Assembly: GCF_002072105.2 (NCBI RefSeq)
Contig: NZ_MTBC01000007.1
Coordinates: forward strand, 146,298-210,297
Origin: Croceivirga radicis
Lineage (GTDB): Bacteria; Bacteroidota; Bacteroidia; Flavobacteriales; Flavobacteriaceae
Length of the DNA: 64,000 nucleotides
Reading direction: 5' to 3'
In this document: in pieces, positions 54,168 to 63,500 of the stretch
Layout: each line of letters opens with the position of its first letter
Position numbering within the stretch: the first letter of the stretch is position 1
Made by a program: the position numbers and the translations under genes
The notes under the pieces: generated by a model
What the model saw: the letters and a program-made list of their open reading frames with translations, nothing else
What the model was told of the DNA's origin: nothing
Database searches by the model: none

Positions 54168-54188
54168 TAGTTCTAGACCGCCAGAATT

Positions 54189-54221
54189 AAAAAAGCTTTC
54201 ATAAAATGAAAGCTTTTTTTT
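54189..54221 (+). terminator. Rho-independent terminator after the OmpA gene
   Basis: AAAAAAGCTTTCAT pairs with ATGAAAGCTTTTTT across a 3-base loop and runs into T residues, 21 bases after the OmpA stop. It separates the first adhesin operon from the second giant gene. Confidence 0.9.
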
Positions 54222-54485
54222 GTTTATAAAGTAGGCATGTACCCATCTTAGTTCATCCCTTCTTTTCTTCCATTCACCTACACTTTATTGTAAACCAATT
54301 ATTTATAGGACTATGGGGTAATTATTGTTAATATATTCATTCCTACAACACCATTACTACTCTTTATGGCTCTTTTCATCGATTATTTTAGGAAAATTCA
54401 ACAATATTACTATACAAAATTTACTTGTTCACCTCGATTTTTTGAAAACTTACAACAAATTATCTGTAGTATATAACCTACATTT

Positions 54486-54493
54486 TATGTTTG
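54486..54493 (+). promoter_or_regulatory. -7 box TATGTTTG upstream of the second giant gene
   Basis: TATGTTTG fits TAnnTTTG and lies 43 bases before the ATG at 54537. A weak CTG 19 bases upstream is the only -33 candidate. Confidence 0.4.
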
Positions 54494-54536
54494 TTTAACA
54501 TTATTTTATGATGTACAAGGTATATTAGGAAACAGT

Positions 54537-57500
54537 ATGAGAAAAAACACTCCCCAAAACTTGAAAGCCATTTGGTTTTTAGTTGCAGTATTTATGTTTT
54601 TACTTCCCGTAAAAGCAACAGAAAATAACAAATTGAATACGGATAAGGATCCTTTAGATTTAACATCCGTATTCTATGCGCCACCCGTAATAGATTTAAA
54701 TGGTTTTACTACTGGTGTAAACCATGAGGTAAACTACCAAGCTTCAACCTCCTCGGTGGCCTTTATATCTTTCTCTCCCACATTAACCTCAGATACGGGG
54801 ACCATTTTAAGTGCCACCATAGATGTGGCCAATAATACGGATGCTACGGAAATAATGTATCATACTACTGATGGATTTATCTATAGTCTTGGGGCAACAA
54901 ACGCACCTAGAAATTATACTTATGCTGGTTCTACAATAAGGGTAACGCATAATTTAACTTCATTTACCATTACAGAAGCATTTGGTAATCCTATTCCAAA
55001 TGCAGACTTTTTAAGTTTTCTTGGAGACTTTGCCTATGGCAACCTAACCAATACCCCAACGGTAGCACCTAGAACAATTACGGTAAACGTAACAGATGCA
55101 AGTTTAAATACCAGTTCTGCTGTTACAACCATGCGCGTTTATTCTGAGCTGCCCGCGGCTACAGATGATACCAATTCCACCTTGGCCAACAACCCAGGTA
55201 CCGTAAGCGGTAATGTTTTAACAGACGGGGCAGATACAGGTACCGGTATTTTTGTTTCTGAGGTAGATGTTTATCCTGCACAAGTAGGTAATGCCTACCA
55301 GACCTTATACGGTACCTTTATAATCAATGCCAATGGTACCTACACCTATGATGTAGATAATGCAAACCCCGCTGTTACAGGATTAAAAAATGGGGAAAGT
55401 ATTCAAGACATTGTTTCATATACCGTAGAAGATGCAGCGGGCATATTTGATTACGGTATTTTAACTATTACAATTAACGGGGTAGATGATGCACCCGTAG
55501 CTTTGGATAACACCAATCAAATTAACGTAGTAACCGAAGCAAATGTTTCTGGAAACATTATTACCGATATTGGTGTCGATGGTGCTGATTTTGTAGACAG
55601 GGGGCTTTCTCAATTAATTTGGGAAAATGAATTTAGTGCACCTGGAGGAGTATTTAATGGATTCTCTGCTCCAGTGAACGGACAAACTAGGACCATTTCA
55701 GGTGTAAACCTGAATTTTACCACTACGGATATCTCAAATATAGGTGTTCCAGACCAAAATCAAACAGTAGTTCAAACAGGAACAAATGGTGGGCATACTG
55801 GATATTTATTATTTGCAATAGATGCTGCAACCAATCCTTCTAACGCTACCCAATTAATCATAGATTTTAGTGAGCCAGTTTTTAACTTAGGTTTTCTGGT
55901 TACCGATATCGATTTTTCCCAAGGCACGTCTTGGCAGGATCAGATGCAGATTAATGGTAGCCTTGGCGGCAATCCTTCTAATTATACATTTACAACAACT
56001 GCAGGTGTGGTTGTCGCTGGCAACGATACTTATTATGGAACAGGAAATGCTATTGCTAGTGATGCAACAGGTAATATCAATGTTTTCTTTGAAGAACCTA
56101 TAGACCAATTAGTATTAAGTTATAATTATGGTCCAGATGCTACTGACGCGGACCAAGGCTACCAAATTGCGGGTATTTCAGATATTTACTGGCAGGGAGA
56201 CAATCCCAATATTGTAATCTCGGAAATAGATGCAAGCGCGGCAAACGTAAATACTACTTACACAGGAACTTACGGTACTATTATTGTAAATTCAGACGGT
56301 AGCTACACCTACACTCCAGATACAACAAACCCTGCGGTAGCCGGTTTATTGGTTGGTGATACGTTAACCGAAACCTTTCTATATAGACTAAGCGATGGTT
56401 CAAATTCGGACACGGCTAATCTAATAATAACTTTAAACGGAACAAATGTAGATACGGATGGTGATGGCACTGTGGATAATCTTGATTTAGATGAGGATAA
56501 CGATGGTATTTTGGATATTAACGAATTTGATTGCCCAGCTGGATATATAGATTTAGGAACTACTTTTTCTGATAATATTAATACAAATGGATCTATTGTC
56601 AACACCTATAATTATAATGGGGTAACCGGTACATTTTCTTATGAATTGCTTAATAACGCTGTTTGGAACAACGGTGTTAACAGCGCTGGTCCTACGGCAG
56701 GTATTGATGGCAATTACGTAAATGTACAACCTACTAACACCAGTTTTTTACCTCAATATATTTATCCCAAAGACGCAAATAATATAGACGCCGCCGTATA
56801 TACCTTCACGTTTGATACTCCTATTCAAATTTCTGAGTTTAAATGGGGCGGATTGGATAATGCAGATAGAGCTGACTTTTCTGCTTCTTTAAATGGTAAC
56901 AATGTACCACTAGAAATCTCTAATATTAACATAAACCCAGCTAATATTACCATTTCAAATCAATCTGTGGTAAGTCTTTCTGCCGGAGCTAATGCCCCTA
57001 ACAACTCAATTTCAGTGTCCTCTAAAGGCGCAGTTGACACCATTATTATTGTTACAGGTAAGAATGATGGAAGAGCAGGAAATGTTACTATGCAATTTTA
57101 TGAATTTACTTATTGCATCGCTGTTGACACCGATTTAGACGGTACACCAGATTACTTAGATTTAGATAGTGATAATGATGGTTGTTTTGATACTGTGGAA
57201 GCTGGCCACATAGATAATGATTTGGATGGTGAAGTTGATGGATCTGGGTATGACAGTAACGGACAAGTGACTGGGGCATCTACCGCCTATTCTGGTAACA
57301 CTACTGGTACTACACTAGCTGTGCAAAAAACTATAGATACAGCCCCAGCTAACCAAGCAACAGTAGATGGTGCTAATGCCACTTTCGAGGTCGTTGCTTC
57401 TGCTTTAAGTGCTTCTAGTTTTTCAAATGGCACACCCAATTATGACACAAATGTAAATGGTGGCTTAAACTTTCAGTGGTTTGTTAGTACTGATGGAGGT

Positions 57501-60500
57501 AGCAATTTCAATATTCTCAGCGGTGAAACGGCAAGTACATTAAACCTGACCAACGTTACTTTAGGAATGAACGGAAATATATATAGAGTTGTCGTTTCTC
57601 ATTCAGATAACATATGTCCAATAGAGGCTCAAGCAATACTTACCGTTACCCCTGCTCCTACAATTACTATTTTAACTCCTATTGAAGGTGATAATATTGT
57701 TAATTCAATAGAAGACGGTGACGTGACCATTTCCGGTACCACTACAGATGTGGAGGACGGACAGATCGTGACCGTTACCTTCTCCGATGGTACCAACACC
57801 GTTACCACTACGGCTACCGTTGCTGGTAACACTTGGACGGCAACCGATGCCGATATCTCTGGATTGGACAATGGTACCGTTACCGTGACAGCCGATGTTA
57901 CGGACGTAGCCGGCAACCCGGCCACCGATAACGACCCGGTTACTTTGGACAATACCCTACCGACCATAGATATCACAACGCCTATCGAAGGCGATAACAT
58001 CGTGAACGCAAGTGAGGATGGCGACGTGACCATTTCCGGTACCACTACAGACGTGGAGGACGGACAAATCGTGACCGTGACCTTCTCCGATGGTACCAAC
58101 ACCGTTACCACTACGGCTACCGTGACCGGTAACACTTGGACGGCCACGGATGCCGATATCTCCGGATTGGACAATGGTACCATTACCGTGACCGCAGATG
58201 TTACGGACATAGTCGGTAACCCGGCCACCGATAACGACCCGATTACTTTGGACAATACTATACCGAACATCGATATCACAACGCCTATCGAAGGCGATAA
58301 CATCGTGAACGCAAGTGAGGATAACGACGTGACAATTTCCGGTACCACTACGGATGTGGAGGACGGACAAATCGTGACCGTTACCTTCTCCGATGGTACC
58401 AACACCGTTACCACCACGGCTATAGTTTCTGGTAATACCTGGACGGCCACGGATGCCGATATCTCTGGATTGGACAACGGTACAGTGACCGTGACGGCCG
58501 ATGTTACGGACGTAGCCGGCAACCCGGCAACCGATAACGACCCGATTACTTTGGACAATACCCTACCGACTATAGATATCACAACGCCTATCGAAGGCGA
58601 TAACATCGTGAACGCAAGTGAGGATGGTGACGTGACCGTTTCCGGTACCACTACGGATGTGGAGGACGGACAGATCGTGACCGTTACCTTCTCCGATGGT
58701 ACCAACACAGTTACCACTACGACTACCGTTTCTGGTAATACCTGGACGGCCACGGATGCCGATATCTCAGGATTGGACAATGGTACCATTACCGTGACCG
58801 CGGACGTGACCGACGTAGCCGGCAACCCAACAAGTGATGCAAACATCATTACTTTAGACAATACACCTCCCAATCCAGTTTTAACAATAGATGACGTTAC
58901 AGCAGATAATCTATTAAGTGCTGACGAAAGAAATGGAAATATCGCTATCACTGGAACCGTAACGGGAGATTTCAACACAGGAGATACGGTAACCATTTCA
59001 ATCAATGGAACCAATTATACAGGAACGGTAACCCCAGGTGGGTTATTTAGTATAACCGTTCCAGGTACGGAATTGGCCGCAGATCCAGATATGACTATAG
59101 ATGGTAGCATCACCACAACAGATGTAAACGGAAACTCAAATACCGCTATTGCTAGCAAAACATATGATTTAGACAATGATGGTGATGGCGTGCCAGATAG
59201 TACAGATACAGACGATGATAATGACGGTGTACCAGATGGTACGGACAACGCTCCATTAGACCCCTCTAGCTGTCAAGATTTAGACGGTGATGGTTGTGAC
59301 GATTGTTCTGCAACTGCTAGTAATGATTTTACACCTGGTCCAAATTTTGATACGGCCAACGACGGTGAAGATACAGACGGCGATGGGCTTTGTAACAGCT
59401 TTGATGAAGATGATGATAATGATGGTATACCAGATGTTGTAGAAACAACTGCAGATTTTGATAATGACGGAGTGCCCAACAGTTTAGATTTAGACAGTGA
59501 TAATGATGGTATTCCAGATATTGTTGAAACGGGTAATGCAAGCTTAGATAGCAATGGTAATGGTAAAATAGACGATACTGAGAGTCCGGCCGGTACCAAT
59601 GGTATACCAGATAGTGCAGAAGATGGGGGCACGGATGGTAATGGCGTTTCTAACGTACCAGTAGATTCAGATGGTTCTGGCAGTCCAAATTATTTAGATA
59701 TTGATTCTGATAATGATGGTATATTGGATACCGTTGAAGCACAGGCAGATGGTAGTTTAACACAACCTACTGGAACAGATACAGATGCAGATGGTATTGA
59801 TGATGCCTTTGATACGGACGAAAGTGGAAGTTTTATTACTGCTCCAATAAACTCGGATTCAGATCCGCATCCAGATTACTTGGATTTAGATAGTGATGAT
59901 GATGGAATCGTAGATAATATTGAGTGGCAATCAACTTCTAGCTATTTACCACCAAGTGCCGATAGCGATGGTAATGGTTTAGCAGATAATTACGAAACAG
60001 CCGCAGGTTCTGGCCAGTCCATTAACCAACCGGTTAATTCAGATGGTCAAGATAATCCAGATTTTAGGGATACGGATTCGGACAACGATGGCCTATCAGA
60101 TTACATAGAAGCGTACGATACAGATGCGGATAATACCGCTGATACTTCGCCATTGAACGTAGATACGGATAATGATGGTCTTGACGATGCATTTGACAAC
60201 TCTATTTCAGCTCCAAATGGTATAGAAGATACTAATGGTGCTACCAACAATGGGCAGGTTGCAACAGATTTTCCAAACGATCAAGATCCATTTACGGCAG
60301 AGGTAGATTTTAGAGACGAAAATGTACACCTTACTCCAATAGATACGGATGGAGATGGGTATAATGATGATGTTGATATTGACGATGATAATGATGGTAT
60401 CTTAGATTATGTAGAATCCTTAGGTTTTGAACCTACCAACACGCAAGGAGATGATTGTGGTATTCCTCCAGGTTCCTTTACCAATGGAACGTATATTGGT

Positions 60501-63500
60501 GGAACAGGATTAGGTGCCGGCACCGTTAATGCGCAGTATCGTTTTTCTAATGTGGTAACTTCTTCCTTAGGAGTTTTAGATGCAATTGTTACCATTACAG
60601 AAATGGATGCCAACGTAACGTTTAATACTATAGATTCTAACGCTATTGGTAGTGATGACGCTTGGCAGCCAAGTTTTGACATCAATGGTATAGCTGGTGA
60701 TACGGGAAGTGTTACTTTCTCTATAACACTGGTAGCGGCAGGAACAAATTTCCAAGTGAACCTTTCAAGGTTTGGTGGGGCTATTTATGACATAGATGGT
60801 GCAGATGTTAATGAAAGTGTAACCTTGGCTAGACCGGGATTATATGCTTTGGATTCCAATACCTTAATCAATACATCAGAAAATTTAGCCACAGGTACCG
60901 TAACTTTTAATGGTCCCAACCAGTCATGGGCCGGGGTAGATTTTGGTCCACGTCTGGCAATGTATTTCAATTACTATGAAACCTATGAATTTAGAATAAC
61001 CTTTACCGGCGAATTGTTAGCGGGTGCTGTAGACAACAGTTATTTAGGTTCCGTATTATTCCAAACTTGTGATATAAATGGCCTATTTGATCCTTCTAAT
61101 ACAACTTCTAGCAACAACACGGCCGGCACACCTACCGGAGTTACATCTGGTCCGGGAACCGCCCCTGTATTTGTAGTAAATGATGGAATTGATTCAGATA
61201 ATGATGGAATTTCAGATGATTTGGATATTGATTCTGATAATGATGGTATCCCAGATAACGTTGAAGCCCAACTAACTTCGGCCTACACGGCTCCTGGTAC
61301 TGCAGATAGTGATTTTGATGGACTTTTAGATGCTTATGAAGGTACCGGAGACCAAGGTTTATCGGCCATAGATACAGATGCAGATGGCATATTGGATTAT
61401 TTGGATACAGATTCTGACAATGATGGAAAAACAGATACTCAAGAAGCTGGATTCACCACCGCTCCTAACAACTTGGATGCAGATGGGGACGGACTTTTAA
61501 ATGGCTATGATGATGTGGATACTACTGGTGGAGTTTATGATTCTAATGATGACCAAAATAACGGTGCCATTGATTTACCAAATAATGATGTAATAACAAC
61601 CACTGAAGTGGATTACAGAGAAGCAGCTATTGATGACAATGACAATGATGGCATTGCAGATTCTATTGATTTGGATGATGATAATGATGGTATTTTAGAT
61701 ACAGTAGAAAGTACTACGGGAACAGACCCTAGTGCAGATGATGATGCAGATGGTATTGAAAATTACAGGGACACCGATTTTGGGCCAGATACCAATTCTG
61801 ATGGTATTGTGGATCTTTTTGATACCGATTTAGACGGTGTACCAAACCATTTTGATTTAGATGCAGATAATGATGGAATCTATGATGCTGTTGAAGCTGG
61901 TCATGATCAAGCACATACCAACGGATTGGTAGATGGTGCCGTGGGTACAGATGGTATTCCAAATACAGTTCAAGCAGCTGGTCAACAAAATAGTGGTGCT
62001 GTCAATTACACCTTGTCAGATTCAGAGAGCACAGCAGACGGTACGCCAGATTATTTAGAATTAGATGCAGACAACGACGGTTGTAACGATGTAACAGAAG
62101 CTGGCTTTACAGATGGAGACGGAGACGGTATATTAGGAGAGTCGCCTTTGGTTGTAGATGCAAATGGTTTAGTTACAGGAACCAATGTTAGTGATGGGTA
62201 TACAGAACCTGCCAATGTAGATAGCGCAACAGATCCTAACTATGATTTTCAACAGCCTGGAACAACCCCTAGCATCACAAATACAGCCAACCAACCACAA
62301 GACGTGCTAACCAACGGTAGTACTCCAGAAACATTTGCCGTTACCGCAAATGGTTCCAATTTAACCTATCAATGGGAAGTAGACAATCAATTAGGAGGTG
62401 GCTTTGTTGCTATTGATGATGCTAACGCAACGGATATATATACGGGTAGCACAACGGCTGTTTTAACATTAAATGGCATAACTGCTAGTGAAAATGGATA
62501 TGTTTATCGTGTAATAATTACAGATGCATCCTTTGGATGTTCTCCACTTACTTCTGCAACCGCAACGTTAACAGTAGATGTTACGGCACCGGTGATTACC
62601 ATAGATGTGGTAGCAGGTGATGATGTTATAAACGCAGTTGAAGACGATGCTCCGGTAACCATTTCAGGTACCACGGACGCAGAAGATGGCCAAATTGTCA
62701 CTGTAGTTGTAAACGGAAATAGTTATACGGCAACGGTAACTGGCGGTACGTGGAGTTTAGACATCCCTGCAGTAGATGCACAGGCATTGGATGCTTTGGA
62801 AACAATTACCGCAGATGTTACTGATCTGGCTGGTAATGCAGCTACGCAAGCAACAAGAGATATTGAGCATGACGTATTAGCTGTTATCAATATCACAACG
62901 CCTATCGAAGGCGATAACATCGTGAACGCCAGTGAGGATGGTGACGTGACCATTTCCGGTACCACTACGGATGTGGAGGACGGACAGATCGTGACCGTTA
63001 CCTTCTCCGATGGTACCAACACCGTTACCACTACGGCTACCGTTGCTGGTAATACCTGGACGGCCACGGATGCCGATATCTCTGGATTGGACAACGGTAC
63101 CGTTACAGTGACCGCGAACGTGACCGATTTAGCCGGTAACCCGGCCACCGATAACGACCCGGTTACCTTGGACAATACCCTACCGACCATCGATATCGAT
63201 TTGCCTATCGAAGGCGATAACATCGTGAACGCAAGTGAGGATGGTGACGTTACCATTTCCGGTACCACTACGGATGTGGAGGACGGACAGGTCGTGACCG
63301 TTACCTTCTCCGATGGTACCAACACCGTTACCACTACGGCTACCGTTGCTGGTAACACTTGGACGGCCACGGATGCCGATATCTCTGGATTGGACAATGG
63401 TACCGTTACCGTTACGGCCGATGTTACGGACGTAGCCGGCAACCCGGCCACCGATAACGACCCGATTACTTTGGACAATACACTACCGACTATAGATATC

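Larger units (their letters stand above)
54168..54536 (+). other. 369-base intergenic region before the second giant gene
   Basis: It contains the terminator at 54189-54221 and a -7 box candidate at 54486-54493. The rest is AT-rich, with no gene, RNA fold or repeat that I can support. Confidence 0.6.

Noticed and set aside
57629..59014. 461-codon open frame on the minus strand across the first Ig-like repeat block
   Set aside because: It is antisense to the in-frame giant gene, and its repetitive Val/Thr/Ser/Pro-rich product only mirrors the 303-bp repeats. The plus frame has a signal peptide and domain logic.
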